In this document: piece after piece, positions 1 to 7,888 of the stretch
Layout of the letters: the number at the start of each line of letters is the position of its first letter
Position numbering within the stretch: position 1 is the first letter of the stretch
Assembly (NCBI GenBank): GCA_964352225.1
Contig: CAYGRM010000187.1
Coordinates: 1-12,675, forward strand
Direction: 5' to 3'
Source: CAJQQY01 sp964352225
GTDB lineage: Bacteria > Bacteroidota > Bacteroidia > Chitinophagales > Saprospiraceae
DNA length: 12,675 nt
Translations under genes and position numbers: made by a program
The notes under the pieces: generated by a model
Told to the model about the DNA's origin: nothing
Databases searched by the model: none
Seen by the model: only the letters and a program-made list of their open reading frames with translations

Positions 1-35
1 ATTCTAATAAATTTTATTTTAATAATTTTTATAAA

Positions 36-73
36 AAAATAGCCACTTACCTAATTCAGGAAGTGGCTATTTT
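36..73 (-). terminator. Rho-independent terminator of the secreted-protein gene
   Basis: A perfect 13-bp inverted repeat (36-48 against 61-73, core AGCCACTT/AAGTGGCT) encloses a 12-base loop. Read on the minus strand it lies 18 bases after the stop codon at 92-94 and runs into a stretch of seven T residues (complement of the A run at 33-39), the classic layout of an intrinsic terminator. The plus-strand side also ends in TTTT, so it could act in both directions for a converging gene outside the window. Confidence 0.85.
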
Positions 74-91
74 GAATTTAGTTATTATAAA

Positions 92-1432
92 CTAATTTTC
101 TAAAGAAGTAACTTTTTCTATTTGTTGTGTAGCTTCAGTTTTTTCAGGAGTTAAGATTTTTGGTTCTGGAGCTCTTTCTTCAATATCGATAAAAAAGATA
201 TTATTTAGTCTGGTACATTCCGAAATAGCTGACGTGGGATTTAGCGTCAAAGCGAGTACTGGCGTAAACTTGGTCACTTTACTCGTTTCAATTTTAAGTT
301 TTTGATTGATCGTTTCTCCTGGAACTAGCATTCCTTTGATATCTTTATTTCCTTTTTTGACGAATGAGATATCTACTGGAATTGATCCCCTGGTCAGATT
401 ATGAGATCTCGTAAAATGAGTTTGGATCGCAACATTGTCATTTTCTTTTTTTGAATCCCCATGCAATGAGATGGGAACATTACCTACGTTTTTAATGGTG
501 CAATTAACAAAGACAAAGCGTTTGTTCTTTTTTAAAATCTCCGCACTTTCAATGATCAAATCAGCGCAAAGTTTTTCGTCGGAAGTTTCTTCTGCTGCTT
601 CAATTGTTTGTACAGCTGCTTCATTTTCTGTTTCAACCACATCATTAACTTTTTCTACATCCTGCCCAACTTTTTCTTGTGGGGTGACTTCTAAGATAGA
701 CTCAGTTTCTTCTATCGCTAATTTTTCAGTAGAATTATTTTGATTAATTAGGATAGTTTCATCTAAGGATTTTTCTTCTGTAAGAATAGTTTCCAAATCA
801 TTTGTAGCATTGGTTGGAGTTCTTGGACTCTCCAGTTTTGATTTTGGGAGAGGAACTTCTTCTACGATTTCTTTAAACGCTTTATCAAATTTTTTAGGAG
901 CAGTTTCATGTTGGTCAATTTCTATTTGTTGATTTTCCATCACACCCTCATTTTTATTTTCGACCACTTCCTCATTGAGGGTTTCGTTCTTAACTGCTAT
1001 GCGATCTGATGGTGGAATAGGTTGATAAGTAAACTTTACTTTATTCCCCAAGATCAATTGACCTGGGCGGATAGAAATTTTTTGTTTTTTGATGCTTTCA
1101 ATTATTGATTCTTTTGAACCAACCAGATCATTCTCTGCTAAGGATTGATCGAATTGGATAATTAGATCAGATGGGATTTCGCTTAGTTTCCCCAGTTTGA
1201 TTTTATTTTTACCATTGTTCACTAATTTATATTCGATTTTGTAGGATTTTCCTTTTCTCTTGACAATTTCTATTGATTTTACAAGAATCCGATTACCCTT
1301 ATATTCAGGTTCGATCTGAGGAATGGTATCAATAAAATTAGTGGTGAAAGAAGAGGGAGAAGTGGCTGCCAATGGAGATTGACAAATGAAAAGAGCAATT
1401 AATACTATAGCTAGTCTCTGTATAACGTTCAT
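92..1432 (-). CDS. Secreted protein with two Ig-like (CARDB-type) domains and an acidic linker; function unknown
   Basis: The 446-residue product is not recognised as a named family. Residues 1-22 look like a cleavable signal peptide (hydrophobic core IVLIALFI, then SPLAA), with no lipobox cysteine, so it is probably periplasmic or outside the cell. Two beta-rich segments follow. Residues about 45-137 contain 'YKIEYKLVNNGKNKIKLGK', and residues about 288-417 begin 'ADLIIESAEI' and contain 'VNCTIKNVGNVPISL'. The second resembles CARDB/DUF11-type Ig folds, in which a V-x-N-x-G turn is typical. They look like diverged copies of one unit: both have an N-G or N-V-G turn followed by a late 'xxPGxxI/L' strand (RPGQLIL, VPGETIN). 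Residues about 138-287 are a Glu/Thr/Asn-rich, probably disordered linker. Cys289, Cys311 and Cys406 lie in or beside the second domain. The gene lies 119 bases downstream of the Lrp-type regulator on the same strand and ends at a strong terminator. A structural or adhesive role is possible but is only inference. Confidence 0.85.
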   Translation of the reverse strand: MNVIQRLAIVLIALFICQSPLAATSPSSFTTNFIDTIPQIEPEYKGNRILVKSIEIVKRKGKSYKIEYKLVNNGKNKIKLGKLSEIPSDLIIQFDQSLAENDLVGSKESIIESIKKQKISIRPGQLILGNKVKFTYQPIPPSDRIAVKNETLNEEVVENKNEGVMENQQIEIDQHETAPKKFDKAFKEIVEEVPLPKSKLESPRTPTNATNDLETILTEEKSLDETILINQNNSTEKLAIEETESILEVTPQEKVGQDVEKVNDVVETENEAAVQTIEAAEETSDEKLCADLIIESAEILKKNKRFVFVNCTIKNVGNVPISLHGDSKKENDNVAIQTHFTRSHNLTRGSIPVDISFVKKGNKDIKGMLVPGETINQKLKIETSKVTKFTPVLALTLNPTSAISECTRLNNIFFIDIEERAPEPKILTPEKTEATQQIEKVTSLEN

Positions 1433-1551
1433 AATTCTGCAGTTTTGGAGGGTTTTGTTTGCAAATCAATAAATAATAAAAACAAGAATTATTCCATAAA
1501 ATATTTCTTATTCACAATTCCAACTGCGTGATAGGTGAGCGTCAAAAATGA

Positions 1552-2025
1552 CTATTCTTTTTTCTCAATATTTAGTGGTCGATTGATACTTTCTTCCAAT
1601 GAAATCATGGTTTCTGTTCTTTGAATACCTGCGATTCGTTGAATTTTGTCATGCAAAACGGTTCGAAGATGAAGGGTATCTTTACAAATTATTTTGACAA
1701 AAATTCCATAATTTCCAGTTGTATAATGTGCGCTAACAATTTCAGGGATCATTTTTAATCTTTCTGATACATCATCATATAAAGAGCTTTTCTCTAAATA
1801 TACTCCTAAGAATGCTACTACATCATAACCCAATTTAGTATGATCGATAGTTAGATTTGCTCCGGTAACTATCCCCATTTCTTTTAGCTTAGTCATCCGC
1901 ACATGCACCGTCCCACTCGAAACAAATAACTGTTTGGCAATGACGGTGTAGGAAGTGTTCGCATTTTCCATCAGAATAGAAAGAATCTGGCGGTCTATAT
2001 CATCAATGTTTCCTGTTTTGTCCAT
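1552..2025 (-). CDS. Lrp/AsnC-family transcriptional regulator
   Basis: This 157-residue protein has the usual length and two-domain layout of the leucine-responsive/AsnC family. An N-terminal winged helix-turn-helix spans about residues 7-65, with the family opening 'IDDIDRQILSILMENANTSY' and recognition region 'VSSGTVHVRMTKLKEMGIV'. A C-terminal RAM (AsnC ligand-binding) domain spans about 67-145, with the conserved 'TTGNYGIFVKI' strand-turn. Such proteins form dimers to octamers and sense amino acids or related small molecules; the ligand here cannot be read from the sequence. It is divergent from the S41 protease gene across a 172-base gap, so it could control that gene as well as itself. 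The start is the ATG at 2023-2025, directly before the HTH, with no room for a longer N-terminus in the family. No convincing terminator follows the gene. Confidence 0.95.
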   Translation of the reverse strand: MDKTGNIDDIDRQILSILMENANTSYTVIAKQLFVSSGTVHVRMTKLKEMGIVTGANLTIDHTKLGYDVVAFLGVYLEKSSLYDDVSERLKMIPEIVSAHYTTGNYGIFVKIICKDTLHLRTVLHDKIQRIAGIQRTETMISLEESINRPLNIEKKE

Positions 2026-2160
2026 TTAGTATTATTTTGGTAAAAGGGTTATTTGAGTAATTCAATTTTCAAAACAATATTAAGAAAAACTTGTTTCTTT
2101 TTATGTGAAAACTATCAAAGAAGTATCGCAATCTTTACAAATTCGGAGATAGAAAAACCT

Positions 2161-2168
2161 TACATTTG
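2161..2168 (+). promoter_or_regulatory. Candidate -7 box of the S41 protease promoter
   Basis: TACATTTG matches the Bacteroidota -7 consensus TAnnTTTG exactly and lies 29 bases before the protease ATG, leaving a leader of roughly 22-25 bases. The -33 element is unclear: TTTACA at 2134-2139 is 21 bases away, slightly far. It lies in the 172-base divergent region shared with the Lrp-type regulator, which otherwise is A/T-rich and shows no evident repeat. No exact TAnnTTTG was found for the regulator's own promoter. Confidence 0.5.
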
Positions 2169-2197
2169 TTCTTTTACAACTAGTTAATATTAGATAA

Positions 2198-3856
2198 ATG
2201 CCTGAAATAGAGAATTCCAAAAATGGAAAATTAAATATTTGGCTTCCTTTTCTTTTTGCCGTGGTGCTTGCCGGTGGAATGTATGTCGGTACCCAACTTA
2301 ATCCTACACCTCAATTAATTATCCAAACGGATGGAATTGATCCAAAAGAATTTAGTAAGATTGGAAATGGTAGAATTGAAGATTTACTTCGTTTCATTGA
2401 GGCTCGTTATGTCGATGAGGTAAATAGTGATGAATTGATTGAGAAAGCAATTGATAAAATTATTTCTGAATTGGATCCACATTCCTCTTATATTCCAGTT
2501 TCGCAAGTTGAAAGAATTAATGATGAATTAGAGGGGAATTTTGATGGAGTTGGTATTGAATTTATAATTATTGAAGATACTATTGTGGTCGTTGCTCCAA
2601 TCGCAGGAGGCCCATCGGAGGAAGCTGGAATTTTAGCAGGAGATAAAATTGTAGAAATAAACGATTCGACAGCGGTAGGTGGAGAAACGGATGTTCGTGA
2701 CTTGGTCAACAAATTAAGAGGACAAGCAGGAAGTGAGGTGAAGGTTGGAGTTAAAAGAGGAAATAATAAACGTATCAAAAGTTTTAACATCAAGCGAGAG
2801 CCGATTCCTATTTATAGTGTTGATGTAGGATATATGTTAGATGATAGAACTGGATTTATAAAAGTGAATCGATTTAGTGCGACTACTTACCGTGAATTCA
2901 TGAAAGAGGTAGAGGACTTGAAGGAGAGAGGTATGGAAGATTTGGTGATTGATTTACGGCAAAACCCAGGAGGATATTTGCGAGAAGCTACCAAAATGTT
3001 GAGTCAGTTTTTTCCAGAAAAAGGAAAACTATTAGTATATACTGAAGGAAGAACAGTCAGAAGAAATGAATATAAATCAACGGGGCTTACTCATTTTTCA
3101 ATTGGTAAAATTGCGATTTTGATAGATGAAGGATCAGCTTCGGCGAGTGAAATTGTTGCTGGAGCTGTTCAAGATTGGGATCGAGGCGTGATCATTGGAC
3201 GCAGATCTTTTGGAAAGGGATTGGTTCAAGAACAATTAGATTTAAACGATGGTTCTGCCTTGCGATTGACTGTGGCGAGATATTTTACTCCTTCAGACCG
3301 ATTGATTCAAAAATCTTATGATGATAAAAATGCTTACAGTTCAGATATCATTGATCGGTATCAAGGTGGTGAACTTTTGAGTAAGGATAGTATCCATCAA
3401 TCTGACACCACTCAATTTTTTACCAAATTAGAAAAACGAATTGTCTTTGGTGGAGGTGGAATTACACCTGATGTTTTTATCCCTTTAGACACAACATATT
3501 TAAATGATTCGTATATCTCATTGCGACAGGTTTTGCCTCAATACATTTTTCGGTATGCAGAAAGTAATGCAAGTGAGTTACGAGAAATGTCTTTAGAAAA
3601 ATTTCGAGATAAATTTGTGGTGAACGATAGTATGCTCAATGACTTTTTGAAATTTGGAGGAGAAAATGGAGCAAAAGTTGATCCTGAAGATTTTGAAAAA
3701 ATTAAAGAGAATGTCAAAGTTTTGTTGAAAGCTAGGTTAGCAAGAAATCTTTTTAAAGAAGATGGATTTTATACGATCTGGAATGATTCAGATGAAGTGG
3801 TGAAAGCGGCTGTACGAGCTTTGAAAAAGGAAAATCCATTGGCAGATTATGAATAG
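2198..3856 (+). CDS. ctpA: Carboxyl-terminal processing serine protease (S41, CtpA/Tsp type), membrane-anchored
   Basis: This is a 552-residue S41A peptidase, which cleaves proteins near their C-terminus in the periplasm. Residues about 13-31 are a single hydrophobic segment (signal anchor), placing the rest outside the inner membrane. A short helical region follows with 'ELDPHSSYIP' (91-100), conserved in the family. A PDZ substrate-binding domain spans about 105-195 ('EGNFDGVGIEF', 'GGPSEEAGILAGDKIVEIN'). The protease core runs about 205-430. By alignment with CtpB and E. coli Tsp spacing, the nucleophile is Ser315 in 'EGSASASEI', the general base Lys340 in 'RRSFGKGLVQ', and Gln344 is the third residue, so the enzyme looks active. 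Beyond the core is a C-terminal tail of about 120 residues, predicted mostly helical, as often seen in Bacteroidota members. The ATG follows an A/T-rich leader with no Shine-Dalgarno sequence. It appears monocistronic: the next gene converges on it after 130 bases, where I found no strong terminator. Confidence 0.95.
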   Translation: MPEIENSKNGKLNIWLPFLFAVVLAGGMYVGTQLNPTPQLIIQTDGIDPKEFSKIGNGRIEDLLRFIEARYVDEVNSDELIEKAIDKIISELDPHSSYIPVSQVERINDELEGNFDGVGIEFIIIEDTIVVVAPIAGGPSEEAGILAGDKIVEINDSTAVGGETDVRDLVNKLRGQAGSEVKVGVKRGNNKRIKSFNIKREPIPIYSVDVGYMLDDRTGFIKVNRFSATTYREFMKEVEDLKERGMEDLVIDLRQNPGGYLREATKMLSQFFPEKGKLLVYTEGRTVRRNEYKSTGLTHFSIGKIAILIDEGSASASEIVAGAVQDWDRGVIIGRRSFGKGLVQEQLDLNDGSALRLTVARYFTPSDRLIQKSYDDKNAYSSDIIDRYQGGELLSKDSIHQSDTTQFFTKLEKRIVFGGGGITPDVFIPLDTTYLNDSYISLRQVLPQYIFRYAESNASELREMSLEKFRDKFVVNDSMLNDFLKFGGENGAKVDPEDFEKIKENVKVLLKARLARNLFKEDGFYTIWNDSDEVVKAAVRALKKENPLADYE

Positions 3857-3986
3857 ATTTTATTCTAAATAGAATTGTTTAGTTCTACCAAATTCAAGAT
3901 CGTTTAATCCATTGAAAGTTATATAGAACCGCGCTTGAAAAAATAAAAGTTTGGTGGGATGTGGAAAATTGAAACTCTAGAATATT

Positions 3987-5114
3987 CTAACTCACTTTTC
4001 GATAACTCATAATAGCCAACGAATTAAAAACCACAGCAAGCACCGCAGTCACTTTAAAATTATAAGCCACGTCACTAAATCCACTTCCTTTTAATAATAC
4101 CGACCGCATGACATGAACAAAATGAGCAATAGGATTTGGTATCGTAAAATACTGAGCCATCTTCGGCATACTCTCTATTGGCGTAAAAAGTCCACACATC
4201 AAAATGAAAATAATCGCAAAGAAAAAAGTGATAAACATTGCTTGTTGTTGCGTGTCAGCCAGATTAGAAATCAATAAACCTATTCCTAAAACGGCTGTTA
4301 AATTCAGTAGGCAATAAGCAAATATTACCCATAAGCTTCCAATCATCGGAATGTCAAATATTAATTTTCCAGCAATCATTCCAACAGTCAAAAGAAACAT
4401 TCCGATAAATAAAAATGGTATCATTTTTCCTAAAATGAATTGCCATTTTTTGATAGGCGTTACATTGATTTGTTCAATAGTTCCGATTTCTCTTTCTCTT
4501 ACAATATTCATGGCGGTCAATAACATAACCAGAAGAGTAGTTAACTCTCCAAGAATTCCAGGTACCATAAAATCTTTATAGCTTAAATCTGGATTATACC
4601 AATTGGAGTTTTCAATTTTTAATTGAGGTGAATTAATTTGTTTTATCGTGGCTAATTGAGGAACGGCATCCAAACGAATTTCTTGATTGAAGGATTGAAT
4701 AATATTGGCAAGATAAGACGCTCCAACAGTTGCTTGTTGACCATTGATGGCATTGACCAGCAATTGAATTTCTCCAGTTTTATTTTTGAGAAAATTCTTT
4801 TCGAATTGAGGGGGAATAGTTAAAATGATATCTGCATTTCCGCCTTGCATCATTCCATCTGCAATTTTTACGGATGATGGATTATCCATTAAAATGAAGC
4901 GGTCAGAATTTTTTATTTTGGAAATTAAAAGTCGAGAGTATTCAGAATTACCTTGATTAACCACAGCTAGTTGAACATTTTTCACTTCATTACTTGCGGC
5001 ATATGAAAGTATAATTAATTGCATGATGGGCACCACAGTCATCAAAGGTAAGATGGCTTTATTCCGAAATATTTGAATAAATTCTTTTTGGACGATATAA
5101 AATAATTTTCTCAT
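3987..5114 (-). CDS. ybhR: ABC-2 type efflux permease, YbhR-like
   Basis: This 375-residue inner-membrane permease is the last gene of the efflux operon. One membrane helix at about 20-40 ('AILPLMTVVPIMQLIILSYA') is followed by a large extracytoplasmic domain (about 41-180). A bundle of five further helices lies at about 182-203, 229-250, 259-283, 288-309 and 352-370, the ABC2_membrane_3 layout. The cytoplasmic 'REREIGTIEQINVTPIKKWQFILGK' stretch (about 206-230) is the conserved coupling segment that meets the ATPase. It should pair with the preceding permease as a heterodimer carrying substrate across the inner membrane. The ATG is 5 bases after the upstream stop codon, so translation is probably coupled. 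The assignment to YbhR rather than YbhS rests on gene order and general similarity; the paralogues are alike. Confidence 0.92.
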   Translation of the reverse strand: MRKLFYIVQKEFIQIFRNKAILPLMTVVPIMQLIILSYAASNEVKNVQLAVVNQGNSEYSRLLISKIKNSDRFILMDNPSSVKIADGMMQGGNADIILTIPPQFEKNFLKNKTGEIQLLVNAINGQQATVGASYLANIIQSFNQEIRLDAVPQLATIKQINSPQLKIENSNWYNPDLSYKDFMVPGILGELTTLLVMLLTAMNIVREREIGTIEQINVTPIKKWQFILGKMIPFLFIGMFLLTVGMIAGKLIFDIPMIGSLWVIFAYCLLNLTAVLGIGLLISNLADTQQQAMFITFFFAIIFILMCGLFTPIESMPKMAQYFTIPNPIAHFVHVMRSVLLKGSGFSDVAYNFKVTAVLAVVFNSLAIMSYRKVS

Positions 5115-5119
5115 ATTTC

Positions 5120-6229
5120 TTATTTGTAGATCACTTTAAAGTTTTTCCAAGCTGCAACAATAAGCACAAACAGCATTATTGTCAAAATCAAAATTGGGTG
5201 AGAAATTGATTCCCAACCTGCACCTTTCAACATGATGGTTTGTTGAATTTGGACAAAATAATTCGCAGGAACAATTTTCGAAACATATTGCAAAACCCAA
5301 GGCATACTTGCGATCGGAAACATAAAACCAGATAACAACATAGTCGGTAACATCAAAGTGAAAAGTGAAAGCATCATAGCAGCTTGCTGAGTGGCTGCCT
5401 TGGTGGAAATCAAAACTCCCAAAGCCAATGCTACCATCAAATACAATAAGCTTAATGAAAGTAACAAGGGAAGACTCCCATGAATCGGTACCTCAAAAAT
5501 GTAATATCCCATCGCAAAAACGAGCATCGCATCAATAAATGAAAGCAAAACATAGGGTACTATTTTTCCTAAAATAATCAGCATGGGTGGGAGAGGAGAC
5601 ACTAAAAGTAAGTCCATTGTCCCAGTTTCTTTTTCTTTGGCAATTGTAAGCGAAGTCATCATTGCTGAAATTAACATCAAAATCAATGCAGCTACTCCTG
5701 GAATGAAATTATAAGCTCCAATCAATTTTGGATTGTACATCATTCTTAATTCAGTTGCAATTTGATACTGTGGAACTGTAGATTTTGAATATTTTTTTTG
5801 AAAAGAAAAAATCATTTGGGAAGCGTAACTAGTCAAAGTCGTGGCATAATTAGGTTCTGATGCATCTGTAATTAACTGGATGGTTACAGGTGTCATTTTG
5901 AAAAAATCTTCTTCAAAATTTGGAGGGATGACAATACCCATTTTTACATTTCCAGCTTTGAACTCACCATCCAAGGAATTGATATTGCTAAGTAAATTGG
6001 TTAACTGGAAGTGTCCAGAGGCAGTTAGGTGCTCCACAAATTCATGACTCAAGTTATCTTTTGATTGATCGATAATTGAAATAGAAGCATCCTTGAATTC
6101 ATTCGTCACCGTATATCCAAAAATCAAAACCAAGGCAATTGGCATCCCAAAAAGTATCACCAAAGTTCGAGTATCTCGAAGTATGTGAAAGGTTTCTTTT
6201 TTGACAAATGCTAAAAATATGCTTAACAT
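5120..6229 (-). CDS. ybhS: ABC-2 type efflux permease, YbhS-like
   Basis: This 369-residue permease is paralogous to its downstream neighbour: an N-terminal helix (about 22-41, 'TLVILFGMPIALVLIFGYTV'), an extracytoplasmic domain to about residue 170, then five helices in the C-terminal half (about 174-197, 217-240, 252-275, 284-304, 345-361). The conserved cytoplasmic element 'AKEKETGTMDLLLVSPL' (about 197-213) is the family's coupling motif, and 'GFMFPIASMP' before the last part is typical of ABC2_membrane_3 proteins. With the YbhR-like permease it would form the membrane part of the exporter driven by the two upstream ATPases. It begins 24 bases after the second ATPase. In E. coli, YbhFSR has been linked to antibiotic and cation export; the substrate here is unknown. 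Confidence 0.92.
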   Translation of the reverse strand: MLSIFLAFVKKETFHILRDTRTLVILFGMPIALVLIFGYTVTNEFKDASISIIDQSKDNLSHEFVEHLTASGHFQLTNLLSNINSLDGEFKAGNVKMGIVIPPNFEEDFFKMTPVTIQLITDASEPNYATTLTSYASQMIFSFQKKYSKSTVPQYQIATELRMMYNPKLIGAYNFIPGVAALILMLISAMMTSLTIAKEKETGTMDLLLVSPLPPMLIILGKIVPYVLLSFIDAMLVFAMGYYIFEVPIHGSLPLLLSLSLLYLMVALALGVLISTKAATQQAAMMLSLFTLMLPTMLLSGFMFPIASMPWVLQYVSKIVPANYFVQIQQTIMLKGAGWESISHPILILTIMLFVLIVAAWKNFKVIYK

Positions 6230-6253
6230 TTTTTTGATTTTTATATTCCTAAA

Positions 6254-6979
6254 TTAACCACGAGCAAGTTGAATAAATACATCATCCATCGAATCCACTT
6301 CAAACCTTTTCTTCAATTCTCGAGGTGTTCCGAGTGCCTCAATTTTTCCGTCAACCATAATGGAAACTCGATGACAGTATTCTGCTTCGTCCATATAATG
6401 TGTGGTGACAAAAATTGTAATACCATTGTTAGAAGCTTCATAAATCATTTCCCAAAATTGTCTTCGAGTAGCCGGGTCAACACCTCCAGTCGGTTCATCT
6501 AGGAAAATAATTTTTGGATCATGCACACTTGCCACCGCAAAAGACAATCTTTGTTTCCAACCCAAAGGAAGATCTCCTACCACTTTGTTGGCGTAACTTC
6601 CAAGGTTTAAATTTTCAATAATCGAAGCAGATTTTTCTTTAATTTTTTTTCTACTCAGACCATAAATTCCGCCATAAAAATTGATGTTTTGTTTGACCGT
6701 CAAATCTTCATACAAGCTGAATTTTTGACTCATGTAACCAATGTTTTCTTTGATGCTATCAGTCTGAGAAAATACATCAAAACCAGCAACCGTTGCTTGA
6801 CCGTTGGTTGGTCTACTCAGACCGATGAGCATTTTGATGGCAGTCGTTTTACCTGCTCCATTTGCTCCTAGAAAACCAAAGATTTCCCCTTTTTTCACCT
6901 CGAATGTAATTGCATTTACGGCAGTAAAATCCCCGAATTTCTTAGTCAAACCTATTGCAGTGATTGCGTTATTTTCCAT
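6254..6979 (-). CDS. ybhF: ABC exporter ATPase, equivalent to the C-terminal half of YbhF
   Basis: This 241-residue nucleotide-binding protein has Walker A 'GANGAGKTT' (38-46), Q-loop Gln85 ('GYMSQKFSLY'), Walker B 'IIFLDEPTGGVD' (157-168, catalytic Glu162) and switch His194 ('VTTHYMDEAE'), all intact. Its signature motif is degenerate: 'LPLGWKQR' (137-144) instead of LSGGQ, as I recall in the C-terminal half of E. coli YbhF ('LPLGFKQR'). It therefore supplies a good ATP-binding face but a poor signature face. The best partner is the preceding ATPase, which has a normal signature. It lies in the same reading frame as that gene, 9 bases after its stop codon, and 24 bases before the YbhS-like permease. 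Full length for a single ABC domain, with no C-terminal extension. Confidence 0.93.
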   Translation of the reverse strand: MENNAITAIGLTKKFGDFTAVNAITFEVKKGEIFGFLGANGAGKTTAIKMLIGLSRPTNGQATVAGFDVFSQTDSIKENIGYMSQKFSLYEDLTVKQNINFYGGIYGLSRKKIKEKSASIIENLNLGSYANKVVGDLPLGWKQRLSFAVASVHDPKIIFLDEPTGGVDPATRRQFWEMIYEASNNGITIFVTTHYMDEAEYCHRVSIMVDGKIEALGTPRELKKRFEVDSMDDVFIQLARG

Positions 6980-6988
6980 AATTAAAAA

Positions 6989-7888
6989 TTACATTAAATC
7001 TAAAAAAACGTCTTCGATGCTTGCTATTGCTGGGTTTATCTCAATTTGAGTATGTCCTTTTTTTTCTAAAATCTCGGAAATTGAATTTGTAGTAATATTA
7101 GAATTTGTCGTCAAGTGAAGATATTCACCAAAAGGCTCCACTCGCTCGGTAAAAGGTTCCTCTCGAAGGTCTTTAAGCAATTGATAAAAGTCTTGTGACT
7201 TGATTTCAAATAGTGGTTTTGAATAACTTTTGGTGATGTTCTGAGGGGTATCAATTTGTAAAATTTTCCCTTCTTGAATCAGCGCAATTCGTTCACAAAG
7301 TGAAGCTTCATCCATATATGGTGTACTAACCAAAATCGTAATTCCATGGGCTTTTAATCGCTTCAACATTTCCCAAAATTCTGCGCGGCTGACCGCATCA
7401 ACTCCAGTAGTTGGCTCATCTAAAAACAGTACTTCTGGCTCATGAATTAAAGCACAACACAGCGCTAATTTTTGTTTCATACCTCCAGATAGTTTTCCAG
7501 CTCTTCGATTTTTAAATGGTTCGAGTTGAACATAAATATCTTTGATGAGATGGTAGTTTTTTTCTATAGTCGTTCCAAAAATAGTAGCGAAGAAATTCAA
7601 ATTTTCTTGCACCGATAAATCTTGATACAAGGAGAATTTACCTGGCATATAGCCAATGATTTTTCTAATTTTTTTATAATCTTTCACAGTATCAAAACTT
7701 GAAACTTTTGCGTGGCCTTCATCAGGAATGAGTAGGGTCGTGAGGATTTTAAATAGAGTGGACTTACCCGCTCCGTCAGGTCCAATCAAGCCAAACAGTT
7801 CTCCTTTTTTGACAGAAAAATTAATGTTAGCAACAGCTTGTGTGTCGCCAAATGATTTATTGATATTATTAATTTCAATGGCATTCAT
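6989..7888 (-). CDS. ybhF: ABC exporter ATPase, equivalent to the N-terminal half of YbhF
   Basis: This 299-residue ATPase has Walker A 'GPDGAGKST' (36-44), a canonical signature 'LSGGMKQK' (133-140) and Walker B 'VLFLDEPTTGVD' (153-164, Glu158). Two regulatory residues are replaced: the Q-loop position is Gly83 ('GYMPGKFSLY') and the switch-histidine position is Pro190 ('LVSTPYMDEA'). A C-terminal extension of about 80 residues (about 220-299) ends 'PAIASIEDVFLDLM'. It resembles the linker joining the halves of fused YbhF, so this gene seems to equal the entire N-terminal half. It should heterodimerise with the next ATPase in the cytoplasm to power the two permeases. Its ATG directly abuts the stop of the adaptor gene (TAAATG), suggesting coupled translation. 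Confidence 0.93.
   Translation of the reverse strand: MNAIEINNINKSFGDTQAVANINFSVKKGELFGLIGPDGAGKSTLFKILTTLLIPDEGHAKVSSFDTVKDYKKIRKIIGYMPGKFSLYQDLSVQENLNFFATIFGTTIEKNYHLIKDIYVQLEPFKNRRAGKLSGGMKQKLALCCALIHEPEVLFLDEPTTGVDAVSRAEFWEMLKRLKAHGITILVSTPYMDEASLCERIALIQEGKILQIDTPQNITKSYSKPLFEIKSQDFYQLLKDLREEPFTERVEPFGEYLHLTTNSNITTNSISEILEKKGHTQIEINPAIASIEDVFLDLM

Noticed and set aside
435..743. A 102-codon plus-strand open frame opposite the secreted-protein gene, rich in Ser, Phe and Thr.
   Set aside because: It is the antisense reading of the repetitive Glu-rich linker, with no promoter, leader or recognisable motif.
1433..1551. Promoter or terminator in the 119-base gap between the regulator and the secreted-protein gene.
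   Set aside because: No exact TAnnTTTG box and no stable hairpin with a T run could be found, so nothing is annotated there.
3862..3887. Small inverted repeats (ATTCTA-AA-TAGAAT, then TAGAATT...AGTTCTA) after the protease stop, as a possible terminator.
   Set aside because: The first has a 2-base loop and no G-C-rich stem, the second has a mismatch, and neither is followed by a proper T run.
3978..3989. Palindrome TAGAATATTCTA at the YbhR-like stop codon.
   Set aside because: Only 12 bases, A/T-rich, no loop and no T run; likely chance in an A/T-rich region.
6251..6273. TTAACCAC followed by AAGTTGAA, resembling a third TetR operator; similar TTAACCA half-sites occur near 4960 and 11610.
   Set aside because: The spacing does not fit TTAAC-N6-GTTAA, the second arm is mismatched, and all lie inside coding sequence.
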